A stretch of 64,000 bases of DNA from CAIZQW01 sp942493055 (GTDB lineage: Bacteria > Verrucomicrobiota > Kiritimatiellia > RFP12 > UBA1067): NCBI GenBank assembly GCA_942493055.1, contig OW818680.1:1240001-1304000 (forward strand), given 5' to 3'. Made by a program: the position numbers and the translations under genes. Below, in pieces: positions 50,185 to 59,319 of the stretch (its first letter is position 1; every line of letters begins with the position of its first letter). The notes below the pieces were generated by a model, which did not search any database, had not been told where the DNA came from, and saw nothing but the letters and a program-made list of their open reading frames with translations.

Positions 50185-50388
50185 ACTTCACTCCTTTAAT
50201 AGTTATAGCATACTCCTGTTTTAAAAGATTGTCATGTCCCCAAAATTGGGGATAGCCCCCGCTTCAGGGACGCAGATCGTAGGCAGTGAGAATCGATTTT
50301 TCCGCGTGTTCGCCCCTTTAATGACTATAGTGTACTCTTGTTTTAAAAATGAAAAGTGAATGAGGCAATCGGCATCAAAACGAGCATG
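50185..50388. other. Intergenic region with duplicated promoter-like block and a dispersed palindrome
   Basis: A block reading on the - strand TTTTAAAACA, then TATAAC or TATAGT, then ATTAAAGG, occurs twice (about 50192-50228 and 50313-50348). Between them lies TGTCCCCAAAATTGGGGATA (50235-50254), a near-perfect palindrome found again at 61154-61173. Either duplicate could drive the 49831 gene. Confidence 0.5.
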
Positions 50389-52308
50389 TCAATCGACTTT
50401 ACGGCGCTGCGGCCATAAGTCCAGCGCGTCGTTGATGATGCGCTGCGCATACTCAAAGCCGAATCTTACCTCCGGGCTACCTTTGGTCTTACCGATTTCC
50501 TTGAAATGCAGCCAATCCTCTTTTGTCAAGTGCTTATCAGTATGGCTGTATTGAAAGGCACTGATCGCCGCATGATAAACAAAACCGCGTCCGCCATTGG
50601 CGGCGGACTGAGCTTCCTTTTTGAGTATGGCAAACGCGGCATCCGGCGCTCCGCAAAGCCCGAGTGCCTGCGCCGCCATTACGCGATTTCCGGCCATCGC
50701 GTCATTCTCCGCCATTTGGTTCAGCGCTGACTTAACCGGAGGAGTGTCGCTGCGCAACAGAAAGAGCGCATACGCACCGTAATAGCGCACAGCACAATCT
50801 TTATCCGTCAGCATCTCCAAATAGTGATTCAACTTTGCAAGATTCGCAGATGCCGCAAAGCCCGCCATATCGCAAACCCGTTCGACATCATAATCGGAGC
50901 TGACTGCAAACTCATAGATGGTTTTGTGTTTTCGTCCCTTACCGACCAAATCGTAGAGAAGCGACTCCGGAATAACACCAACATCACGCGCCGTCAACTG
51001 AAAACGGCGCAGTTCGGCATCCATCTCATCCACAATATTTTTATAGCGCACCTCCCCCGCCAGATTATTAACATGCCACGGATCGTTCAAGGTATCAAAA
51101 AGCTCGATCACCGGTTTCGGTTTAAAAAACTGTGACCGTATCGGATCGGCGGCCTCTGGATTGCCTTCATACCAGTCACGCCAGGCATTCCAGTTGGCTT
51201 GAACCATATAACCATAAAGCGCGTCGCGGCCGTGGGGACGGTGCGGCACAAAATTTCTGATGTAGTAGTATCGCCCGTCCGTAACCGCCCGACTGCAATC
51301 ATGGCGCTCTGTCATGCGATCACGATAGAGATGCGCATAGCGTGCTGGCGGCTCTTTGCGAGGTCCGAAGAGAACGCGTCCCTGCATCAACGGCGGCACA
51401 TCAAGCCCGGCCAGCGTCAGCACGGTTTTCGGAAAATCAACAAACTGGGCGATCTCATCGCAGGTTGTGCCGCGATCCCCCGGAGCCAGATGCTTCCAGC
51501 GCTCAGGGACCCTGACAATAAAAGGCACCTGGGTGCCGGTATTGTAGATATAGCGTTTCGAACGCGATAATTGCCCGCCATGATCGGAATAGAAAAAGAC
51601 GATTGTATCATCCGCCAATCCGGCATCTTCCAGATCCTTCAGATGCCGCCCCACCATTTTATCCATCAAAGTTATGAGGTCATGCAACCGCGCCCAGTCA
51701 TTGCGGATCTGCGGCAGATCAGGGTGATATGGCGGCAGTACAATCTTGGCCGGATCAACTCGCGGTTTATGCGGAATTTGACCGTTTTTAACGTATGCAT
51801 CGATCTTATTTTGATGCAACTGACCCTCATGTGTGACCATTATGTTTAAAACGGCGAAAAACGGCTTGCCTTCCGGACGATTTTTCCAGGTCGCCTTGGC
51901 ACTCGACTCGTTCCAGAGTGAATGATCACGCTCGTAATTCGAATTATAATCTTTTCTGGTGTTCGTGCAGTAATAGCCTGCTTCTCGAAACAACTTGGGA
52001 TATGCCGGAATGCACTTCGGCAACTGCGTGTTGGCGCGCATGCCATGGGTCCCAATACTGATTGAATACATGCCGGTCAGCAATGTGGATCGGGCGACGG
52101 CGCAGACCGGCCCGTTGGCGTACGCCCGGGTAAACCGAACCCCTTGAGCTGCGAGTTTATCCAAATTTGGCGTATGCGCCTCAACACATCCGTAACAACC
52201 GAGATAAGGACTGATGTCTTCGCACGTCAGCCACAGAATGTTTGGTCGCTCCTGCTCCGCACCGGCAACGATGGCAACCACTAAAAAGAGCGCGAATAAT
52301 TTTTTCAT
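50389..52308 (-). CDS. Sulfatase with C-terminal HEAT-like repeats
   Basis: 639-residue secreted arylsulfatase-family protein with a signal peptide (LFALFLVVAIVAGAEQE). The metal-binding start is NILWLTCEDISPYLGCYG, and the active-site stretch is C69-A-V-A-R73, a variant of the usual CxPxR maturation motif. IVFFYSDHGGQLSRSKRY carries the second Asp-His-Gly block. After about residue 490 the chain changes to helical repeats (LAKLNHYLEMLTDKDCAVR, VMAAQALGLCGAPDAAF). Cys-type sulfatases need an anaerobic maturase (anSME) or FGE, neither of which is seen here. The substrate is probably a sulfated polysaccharide. Confidence 0.88.
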   Translation of the reverse strand: MKKLFALFLVVAIVAGAEQERPNILWLTCEDISPYLGCYGCVEAHTPNLDKLAAQGVRFTRAYANGPVCAVARSTLLTGMYSISIGTHGMRANTQLPKCIPAYPKLFREAGYYCTNTRKDYNSNYERDHSLWNESSAKATWKNRPEGKPFFAVLNIMVTHEGQLHQNKIDAYVKNGQIPHKPRVDPAKIVLPPYHPDLPQIRNDWARLHDLITLMDKMVGRHLKDLEDAGLADDTIVFFYSDHGGQLSRSKRYIYNTGTQVPFIVRVPERWKHLAPGDRGTTCDEIAQFVDFPKTVLTLAGLDVPPLMQGRVLFGPRKEPPARYAHLYRDRMTERHDCSRAVTDGRYYYIRNFVPHRPHGRDALYGYMVQANWNAWRDWYEGNPEAADPIRSQFFKPKPVIELFDTLNDPWHVNNLAGEVRYKNIVDEMDAELRRFQLTARDVGVIPESLLYDLVGKGRKHKTIYEFAVSSDYDVERVCDMAGFAASANLAKLNHYLEMLTDKDCAVRYYGAYALFLLRSDTPPVKSALNQMAENDAMAGNRVMAAQALGLCGAPDAAFAILKKEAQSAANGGRGFVYHAAISAFQYSHTDKHLTKEDWLHFKEIGKTKGSPEVRFGFEYAQRIINDALDLWPQRRKVD

Positions 52309-52453
52309 CCTGATATGACCTTATTTGTGTGTTAGCCTTGCTGTCAAGGGTCTTTTGTGTCCTTTTAAAACAACCAACAGAATAATTGCGAACATCGACG
52401 GATAACTTTTTCTGGACTCCGTCACCTGCCCACTGCTGCCATCGACTCGCCGG

Positions 52454-53545
52454 TTACCTTGACAGCATCGGGCGCAACTTCTCTGCCCAGCCCTCGGCAT
52501 GCGCCTTCAGGCCTTTGTCGTTGAAGTGGACGCCGTCGCAGAGAAAACCCTTCTCCTTAAAGCCGTCGGTCGCGGGGCCTTCAAAGACGTTCGGAACCTC
52601 GGCAATCACCCTCTTTTGTCCTTTGACAATCTGCTGCTGCTTCTCTGCGATCACCTTTGGATCCGGATGGAACGAGGCAATCGCCACGCCCCACGGCACG
52701 TCAAACCCCGCATCCTTGCGCGATTCCAGGATAACCGTTGTTAGTATCCTGGCGTAGTCTTCGGCAGTCCTTCCCGTCATCGAGTCCGACTCGCCCTGAT
52801 GCCAGAGGATCGCACGCACGCCCCGCAGACCTGCCGCCTTCAATGCGTTCTTAATCCGATTGTAAAACTGCTTGTTGTGGGTGGGCAGCCACTGACTGAC
52901 CGATGTGGCGCCGACGCCTGTCGGATAGAAGGCCACCGGCACGCCCGTCTCCTGGACGAGGAGGTCGCCCAGCAGCGGCCACGGCGATCCGCCCTTGCCC
53001 GTCGCCGGCGGCAGCGGATCGTCGCAATGCCGCCACGCCTGTTTTGTCCAGTCACAGACCGACACACGGTCCTCCGTGGCCTTCTGCTGCGGCTTCCCAT
53101 GGTTCGCCGAGTTGGACTGTCCGCAGGTCAGGAAAACCTCGCCGACCCCGACATGTTCCACGCTGACCTCGGCCACCACAGCTCCGCCCTTCTTAGCCCT
53201 GAACGACAGGCAGTACCAGCCTCCCTTGAGCTTCAAGGCGGACGTGAATGTCTCTGGCGTGGTCGAACCCTTGAGCGCCGTCCACTCCACGACACATTTC
53301 TCCGTCTGGCGATCAATGACCCGCACCTCCACTTCATTGCCTGCGGCTGCCGGCAGCCTGCAGGCCACAAGGACCTCGGCTTCATTGTTCGCATCGCGCT
53401 GAAAGACTGCACGATCACGAGGCTGGTCAATGCGCACGAGCGATCCGCCCGGATTCTGCTTCTGCGGCTCGGCAGAAGCGTTTCCCCCGAAGGCCCCCCA
53501 GATGGCGGATAGGCAAACACATTTTACAAACAATCTTCTTCTCAT
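52454..53545 (-). CDS. SGNH esterase, sialate O-acetylesterase-type (SASA domain)
   Basis: 363 residues from the ATG at 53545, which overlaps the upstream sulfatase stop (ATGA) and has AAGGAGAA just before it; the longer frame is not needed. A signal peptide (FVKCVCLSAIWGAFGGNASA) is followed by a beta-sandwich and the catalytic domain: FLTCGQSNSANHG (nucleophile Ser), AILWHQGESDSMTG, and LCDGVHFNDKG with the Asp-x-x-His pair. It is a distinct, shorter relative of the 38035 protein. Translation is coupled to the sulfatase, suggesting that desulfation and deacetylation act on one substrate. Confidence 0.88.
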   Translation of the reverse strand: MRRRLFVKCVCLSAIWGAFGGNASAEPQKQNPGGSLVRIDQPRDRAVFQRDANNEAEVLVACRLPAAAGNEVEVRVIDRQTEKCVVEWTALKGSTTPETFTSALKLKGGWYCLSFRAKKGGAVVAEVSVEHVGVGEVFLTCGQSNSANHGKPQQKATEDRVSVCDWTKQAWRHCDDPLPPATGKGGSPWPLLGDLLVQETGVPVAFYPTGVGATSVSQWLPTHNKQFYNRIKNALKAAGLRGVRAILWHQGESDSMTGRTAEDYARILTTVILESRKDAGFDVPWGVAIASFHPDPKVIAEKQQQIVKGQKRVIAEVPNVFEGPATDGFKEKGFLCDGVHFNDKGLKAHAEGWAEKLRPMLSR

Positions 53546-54972
53546 GGTTCTCCTTGTCTCTGCTTCGGACGCACATGCCGGAGCCATTCAACCGTCAGCT
53601 TCTGCAGGCGATCGACCGTCTCTTTATGGGAAGCATCCTTCACCAGATTTTTCATTTCATACGGATCGTTCTTGAGATTAAAGAGTTCGCTCGGCGCCTG
53701 CCCACCCCGTTGGACCACCAGCTTGAAATCACCGTCCCTCACCATGATCCATTTATTTTGCTCGCTGAACACGGGACGGCGGATAGGCTGCGCCGTACTG
53801 CGCAATGCGGGGGCCAAATCGACCCCCTCAGCACCGGGCAACGGCGGTGCGCCAGCCAACCCCAAGCAGGTCGGAAGGAGATCAATCGCAGAGACTGGCA
53901 CCGAAATGCGTTTACCCTTTGCACCGCCGGGTACACGCGCAATCAGGGGTGTCCGAACCGACTCTTCATAAGAATAGCGTTTGTTCGTCAACCCGTGACT
54001 CCCCGCCATGTCGCCGTGATCCGACGTAAAGATGACGGCTGTATTGTTGGACAGCCCCAACTCGTCAAGCCTTTTCAGCAGCCGCCCCACGTCCGAATCC
54101 AATTGCGTGACCATCGCATAATAGAGCCGCAGATATTCATCAAGGTTATTGTGATACTTGATGTAACTCGGATCGTCGGTCTTGCCGTGATACGGACTGT
54201 CCGTCGAGGTATAGGGCTCCACATCGACACAGTTCGGACGGCGCAAGATCTTGATGTCTTTGTAAAGCGCCTCATATTCCGGTGACGGTTGTAAGGGATA
54301 GTGAGGATTCTGGTAGGAGACAAACAGCGCAAATGGTTGCGCGCCAGCCTTTCCTAGCTTTTCCAGCCGTTCAATCGCGATATCCGTTGTAGCGTCTGTA
54401 CGGTGTATCTTGTATTCGACCTTCCTTCCGGTCTCGTCAAAAAACCAGACATCGTTCAGAAAATCGTTAAAACACTGATACCCGATAAAATCAGTGAACC
54501 CGCCTCGCAGTTCCTTGGGCACAGCGACATTCCCATGCCCGCCCAGATGCCACTTGCCCACATAGCTCGTACGGTATCCTTGCGCATTAAGACAGTCGGC
54601 CACAGTACGCTGTCCCTGAATACCATTGTCCCCCTTAGGTTTCGGATTCTTCTGCACACCATTTTGGGAGGCATAGCGCCCCGTCAGCAGAATGGCACGA
54701 TACGGCGCGCACAACGGGTTATTGCTGTAGTTGTCCGTAAAAAGAACACCTTCGCCAGCGAGCCGGTCAATGTTAGGTGTCCGAATTTGCGGGTTGCCCA
54801 TGCAGCCCAGTGCAAAGCCATGCAGTTGATCAGCAAAGACCAGCAGAATATTCTGTTTCGTCCGTACTGCGTCCTCAGCGAATGCCATCGACGCTGTCCC
54901 GATGCTCAAAGCCACAACGGCGACGCTCAGTCCGTGAAAGTAACCTCGAATAGATTTAAATCGCTTATTCAT
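53542..54972 (-). CDS. Sulfatase (arylsulfatase family)
   Basis: 476-residue secreted sulfatase with a signal peptide (VAVVALSIGTASMAFAED). The N-terminal ILLVFADQLHGFALGCMGN and the canonical maturation motif C88-A-P-Y-R92 in NPLCAPYRAILLTGRY are present, as is AVIFTSDHGDMAGSHGL. The chain ends with the usual FKLVVQRGGQAPSELFNLKN and DPYEMKNL. Unlike the 50389 protein it has no extra C-terminal repeats. It is followed by the coupled acetylesterase gene and preceded by a ThuA gene 25 bp upstream. Confidence 0.92.
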   Translation of the reverse strand: MNKRFKSIRGYFHGLSVAVVALSIGTASMAFAEDAVRTKQNILLVFADQLHGFALGCMGNPQIRTPNIDRLAGEGVLFTDNYSNNPLCAPYRAILLTGRYASQNGVQKNPKPKGDNGIQGQRTVADCLNAQGYRTSYVGKWHLGGHGNVAVPKELRGGFTDFIGYQCFNDFLNDVWFFDETGRKVEYKIHRTDATTDIAIERLEKLGKAGAQPFALFVSYQNPHYPLQPSPEYEALYKDIKILRRPNCVDVEPYTSTDSPYHGKTDDPSYIKYHNNLDEYLRLYYAMVTQLDSDVGRLLKRLDELGLSNNTAVIFTSDHGDMAGSHGLTNKRYSYEESVRTPLIARVPGGAKGKRISVPVSAIDLLPTCLGLAGAPPLPGAEGVDLAPALRSTAQPIRRPVFSEQNKWIMVRDGDFKLVVQRGGQAPSELFNLKNDPYEMKNLVKDASHKETVDRLQKLTVEWLRHVRPKQRQGEP

Positions 54973-54997
54973 ATATGCTCCTTGTTCTACATCTCGG

Positions 54998-55885
54998 TCA
55001 CTGGGGCGAATCCTTGGCCTTCAGATCGCCCAGCGCATACTGGATACCTGCCAAAATATGTTCCATAATCGCAGGGGTACAAAAAACAGCGGCGTTGTGT
55101 CCCAAGCCGCAATAAAATACCCGTCCGCCTTTATACGGATGAATCCAAGACATAGCGTATTTCTTCGATTTTCCACCTTTAGCACCTGTGGCGTCGTCGG
55201 AAAGATCAACCTCCAAAAGAACCCGCACCTGCTCCTGTGACGGGACAGCCTTAAACGTATAGAGTTCATCGCTGACCTTGAACCCATTGCCATCAAAGCT
55301 CAGGTTCAACGGATGTCCTGGATCGCACACCTTGATCGCCCACGTTCCAGCGGCCTTCCAAGGATGACCTGCGAACTGGCCGCCGATCATCTCCGCCCCC
55401 TCTGTCCAAGAAAAGAAATTATCCGCCGCGCCATGCAGGCCGACAATACCCTTGCCTGCCTTCAGAAAGTCCATGATGGATTGTTGCTGCGCAGATGTCA
55501 GTTCCAGCCGCGTGGTATTGTTGAAGCACAGAACATCGAAGTCGCGCAACTTCACCGCCTCTAGCATGGCCGGATCATCGCTTACCACGGTTGCGAATGC
55601 GCTGGTTTTCTCCCCCATCCGTTCCAGTGCATAGGTGGTCACGGGAATGACTTCGTGAACATGACCCTGACAGCGAGTGAAAATAAGAACCTTACGCGGT
55701 TTCACGGGTTGAACCGTTGGCTTTGCCGGCAGGGCGTCATTGATTTTCTGCTTCATCTCAGGGGTGACGGGCTTAGCCGCTTTGGGTGTTTTGACTAGAC
55801 TGTCTGAACGCGCTTCAACAGCAACAGCAGAAACACAAGCAAAGACGCCCATTGCTAGAACTGCGCACACACCTAACGGCTTCAT
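54998..55885 (-). CDS. ThuA domain secreted protein
   Basis: 295 residues from the ATG at 55885, chosen because AAAGGAAAA precedes it and a signal peptide starts there (VCAVLAMGVFACVSAVAVEA). The ThuA-type, glutamine-amidotransferase-like fold shows in KVLIFTRCQGHVHEVIPVT, FDVLCFNNTTRLELTSAQQ, and GIVGLHGAADNFFSWTEG. The closing block KKYAMSWIHPYKGGRVFYCG then GLGHN is diagnostic. ThuA proteins are linked to trehalose and related sugar use with Gfo/Idh dehydrogenases; here a Gfo/Idh gene lies directly upstream. Confidence 0.88.
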   Translation of the reverse strand: MKPLGVCAVLAMGVFACVSAVAVEARSDSLVKTPKAAKPVTPEMKQKINDALPAKPTVQPVKPRKVLIFTRCQGHVHEVIPVTTYALERMGEKTSAFATVVSDDPAMLEAVKLRDFDVLCFNNTTRLELTSAQQQSIMDFLKAGKGIVGLHGAADNFFSWTEGAEMIGGQFAGHPWKAAGTWAIKVCDPGHPLNLSFDGNGFKVSDELYTFKAVPSQEQVRVLLEVDLSDDATGAKGGKSKKYAMSWIHPYKGGRVFYCGLGHNAAVFCTPAIMEHILAGIQYALGDLKAKDSPQ

Positions 55886-55910
55886 ACTGTTTTCCTTTGC
55901 GGTTATTGGA

Positions 55911-57245
55911 TTACAATTGCCAAGGGTCTCGATAGGCTCTGCCCAACAGGGCGCTGGCACTCGGATCGCCGATGATCTCTTCCTTCTCCGGATTCCATTT
56001 AATTGTCCGTCCGGTTGTCATTGCAATATCCCCCAGCAATCCCACACTCACAGAACGTTGTGCCACTTCGACTGGTGTGATGGTGGGTTGACGTGTCTTG
56101 ACGCAATCCACAAAATTTCGATAATGACTCGAGCTGTTGTAGAGATGAATCTCTCCTGGCTGGATGACTTCTTTCAGGAGACTGCGCGGCTCGGCATTCA
56201 ATCCGCCGCGTGTGACATAGACCCAGCCCTTGTCCCCATACCACCGGGTTCCGCCCCTGTTTTTATCCGACACATTGATTTCGACCCCGCTGGCATATTT
56301 GCAAGTGAAATTGAAATGCAACAACGTATTAAACAGTCCCGATGCGGGGTATTCGCCGCTCCCGGAAATTTCCACAGGCCCCGTTTCGTCCAGGCCTAGC
56401 CCCCAGTGAGCGATATCGGCATGGTGGCCGATCCAGTCCGTGAGCGTGCCGCCGCCGAAGTCGCGCACGAACCGCCAGTTTTTGTGGACACAGCCCCGGC
56501 GATAGGGAGACCACGGTGCAGGACCCACCCAGAGGTCATAATCAAGCTCCGGGGGTATAGGTTCTGGCCTGAGCAAGGGTTCACGCCCGGAGGACATCGT
56601 ATCATCGGTTGACGCCCCCCCGGTCTTCAATTCCGTGGTCTGCCCGGGATGTAACCCAACCTCCACATGGGAAACTTTGCCGATGCGTCCGTTGATGACC
56701 AATTCTGCGGCAAAACGGAAGTTTGCCTGACTGCGCTGCCAACTGCCCGTCTGCCAGATGCGTCCGTGCTGCTGGACTGCCTCAATGATCGCACGCCCTT
56801 CGCGCACCGAGTGGGCCAACGGCTTTTCGCCGTAGATGTCCAGTCCGGCGCGTGCGGCGGCAATGGCAGGAATAGCATGCCAGTGTTCCGGCAGCGCCAG
56901 CATCACGGTATCCAGATCGCGGCGAGAGAGCAACTCCCGAAAATCATTGTACGTGGCGCATGCTGTATTTCCATAGCATTTGTCGACCATCCCCTTCACC
57001 TCGTCGCGATGGTTTTTATCCACGTCGCACAGTGCCACGATTTGTACATCGTCAAATGTAAGGAAGTTTTTGATATTGGTCGTACCCATCGTCCCAGTAC
57101 CGATCGCCCCCATGGTCACGCGGTTGCTGGGTGCGACAGCACCGTCTTTACCAAGTACCGTCGATGGAATGATCGTCGGGAACGTCAACACACCGGCAGT
57201 AGCGCCCTTAAAAAAATCGCGCCGACTCATTGTGTTTTTCTTCAT
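55911..57245 (-). CDS. Gfo/Idh/MocA family oxidoreductase with Tat-type leader
   Basis: 444-residue exported oxidoreductase: twin-arginine leader SRRDFFKGATAGVLTFPTI, Rossmann motif MGAIGTGTMGTTN, EHWHAIPAIAAARAGLDIYG-EKP with the conserved Lys, and LTDWIGHHADIAHWGLG with the His. It ends in the subgroup signature IKWNPEKEEIIGDPSA. It is 2 bp from the stop of the HEAT-repeat gene upstream and is followed by ThuA, giving an apparent HEAT - Gfo/Idh - ThuA - sulfatase - esterase operon. Confidence 0.9.
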   Translation of the reverse strand: MKKNTMSRRDFFKGATAGVLTFPTIIPSTVLGKDGAVAPSNRVTMGAIGTGTMGTTNIKNFLTFDDVQIVALCDVDKNHRDEVKGMVDKCYGNTACATYNDFRELLSRRDLDTVMLALPEHWHAIPAIAAARAGLDIYGEKPLAHSVREGRAIIEAVQQHGRIWQTGSWQRSQANFRFAAELVINGRIGKVSHVEVGLHPGQTTELKTGGASTDDTMSSGREPLLRPEPIPPELDYDLWVGPAPWSPYRRGCVHKNWRFVRDFGGGTLTDWIGHHADIAHWGLGLDETGPVEISGSGEYPASGLFNTLLHFNFTCKYASGVEINVSDKNRGGTRWYGDKGWVYVTRGGLNAEPRSLLKEVIQPGEIHLYNSSSHYRNFVDCVKTRQPTITPVEVAQRSVSVGLLGDIAMTTGRTIKWNPEKEEIIGDPSASALLGRAYRDPWQL

Positions 57246-57247
57246 GA

Positions 57248-59278
57248 TTACTTCTTTGCTCCCTTTTCAATCGGTGTCGTCATTTTCCGAGCTTCCTTAC
57301 ACAAGGCATCATCTTTGCACACAGCCAGGACCTGAGTCATTGCTTGAGCGACAGCAGGACGGTTCTTACGGCCAAAATCTTTAGCCATACGAACCGCTGC
57401 AGCAGCCGCCTCGTTGGACACGTCAGGATCATTCAGATACTCTAAAGTCATATTCATCGCCGGAACCGAGCGTAATTCCGGTAGCGTTCCCAGCAGGAAA
57501 CATTTGTCTTCGGGCCGAATACAAAGTGGCCGCGCAGTTTGGAGAATCTGAAAAGCCTTTGGCACCTCCCGGTTTTCGGCTGCCAGCCCGGCCAGACGGA
57601 TATAGCTGCGCAGGGCCAATATACGGTGGGTGCGATTCTTCCCTTCACGAGCGACCTTCAGAATATCATCCGCCGCAGAGTCGTCAGGCCATTCCACCAG
57701 AGCACGAACCGCGGCATCACTTACGTTGGTATCGGCTGATGTCATTGCATCATGGACGACAGCCAACACCTTGGGCCCACCCAAATTGCCTGCAATGCGA
57801 AGCAACTCGGCCTTCTTTTCCTGAGAAGCCGCTGGTAAGGCCGCCAAGACTGCCTCGGTCCGACGGTCACGGTCGCCCTGACGCAGCCCCACCTCAACAA
57901 TCGCCTTCGCAAGGAGTGCTTGTTCGCTGGCGTCTCGCGTGAGTAATAAGGCGACCATCTCCTGAAGATCACCCAACTGTCCCAACACCCCTGCGGCCTT
58001 GATCGCTTCCGCACGCACCAAACGATCAGGACTCTTGGAGATGAGTCTGATCATCGTCGAACAAGCAGCACCTGTGCGGCGTTCGGACAACACGCCGATG
58101 AGTACCTGGGCCTGCCCTGACGCCGCCTTGTCTAAAGCCGATAGCAAGGCTTCATCACTACCTTGCGTATTCAACAGCGTCAGTGCCTTGCGCGCGATGG
58201 CGGCCACCTCGTCTTTTCTGTCGGTAGCGGCAAGCAGTAATGCGACTTGATCCGCACCACCGAGTCTGCCGATGGCCAGCAGTGCAGACGCAATGACCAC
58301 AGGATCATTGTGTTTGAACGCTTCGACCGCAACCCCCACCGCAGAGCGATCCCCCCGATCTGCAAGTCTGTTCAGGAGCATCACCTGTTGTGACGCGGGC
58401 ACTGTTGAAAGAGAGGCGGCAATGGCGCGTGTGGCATCGGCACCGGGAATTTCGCCTAACAGTTGAACAGCCGACCCAGACAAGGCAGTATCCTTGTCCT
58501 TCATTGCCGAAAGCACCACCGGGATGGCAGAAGACGGATTGGCACGCGCCATCATGCGCAGTGCGGCCACCCGAAGTGGCAGAGGTTTCGTTTCCACAAA
58601 CAACTGCTGGCATATCTTCACGGCTTCGTCCGGCTGGGTGGTGCACACACTCGCAGCACACATCAGCCACGCTTCGTCACGACACGCTTGAAGTGGAGCA
58701 GCGACTTGCGCTTGCCCCAAGACTCGGGTTGCTTCAGCTCCTCCAATCCGTCCCAAGGCCATCAATGCCGCTCCCGCAACCTTCGTATCCGTGTTGCCCG
58801 TCAGGGCGGCCAGCGAACTGACCGCCTGCTGGTCGCCCCGGGCGCCGATGGTGCTGATGATCCCCATTTTGACAGGGCCCTTTGTCTTGGCGAGCGCCTC
58901 GCGCAGGAGGACAGCGACTTCTGGATAGGGCAACCCTTGGAGAGCGAAGCGGGCCATGCTCGACTGTTTTTCATTCGTCAACAGGGCCGACAACGTCGGC
59001 AGACATTTCACACTGCCGCAACGGAGCAACATTTCGCAAACAAATTTCTTGCCGGCATCTTTCGCTCCGGGTGCTTGCAGAACGACCAACAATTTGTCCT
59101 CTATCGGAGCGTATTGTGCAGGCGTTGCAGCACGAATCTGAGCTTCAATTTCAAACAGGGGGGTGGTCTTCTGTCCATAATCGTACGTTAGAAGCACCGC
59201 GTAAGGATCGTCACCTCCCTGCACGATACTTACATTCAGCAACAGGCCTGTGATGACCCAGCGATATTTATTCAACAT
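57248..59278 (-). CDS. Secreted HEAT-repeat protein
   Basis: 676-residue protein with a signal peptide (RWVITGLLLNVSIVQGG), then a solenoid of about fifteen HEAT/PBS-type helical repeats, e.g. LPTLSALLTNEKQSSMAR, AVSSLAALTGNTDTKVAGA and DQVALLLAATDRKDEVAAI. No catalytic domain is present. The overall build matches the 40406-42193 protein, and both sit beside Gfo/Idh genes. It probably acts as an envelope binding scaffold; the partner is unknown. Its stop is 2 bp before the oxidoreductase start. Confidence 0.85.
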   Translation of the reverse strand: MLNKYRWVITGLLLNVSIVQGGDDPYAVLLTYDYGQKTTPLFEIEAQIRAATPAQYAPIEDKLLVVLQAPGAKDAGKKFVCEMLLRCGSVKCLPTLSALLTNEKQSSMARFALQGLPYPEVAVLLREALAKTKGPVKMGIISTIGARGDQQAVSSLAALTGNTDTKVAGAALMALGRIGGAEATRVLGQAQVAAPLQACRDEAWLMCAASVCTTQPDEAVKICQQLFVETKPLPLRVAALRMMARANPSSAIPVVLSAMKDKDTALSGSAVQLLGEIPGADATRAIAASLSTVPASQQVMLLNRLADRGDRSAVGVAVEAFKHNDPVVIASALLAIGRLGGADQVALLLAATDRKDEVAAIARKALTLLNTQGSDEALLSALDKAASGQAQVLIGVLSERRTGAACSTMIRLISKSPDRLVRAEAIKAAGVLGQLGDLQEMVALLLTRDASEQALLAKAIVEVGLRQGDRDRRTEAVLAALPAASQEKKAELLRIAGNLGGPKVLAVVHDAMTSADTNVSDAAVRALVEWPDDSAADDILKVAREGKNRTHRILALRSYIRLAGLAAENREVPKAFQILQTARPLCIRPEDKCFLLGTLPELRSVPAMNMTLEYLNDPDVSNEAAAAAVRMAKDFGRKNRPAVAQAMTQVLAVCKDDALCKEARKMTTPIEKGAKK

Positions 59279-59319
59279 GATAAAACTATCCCATATCCGG
59301 AGGGAATTAAAAAAGACCC

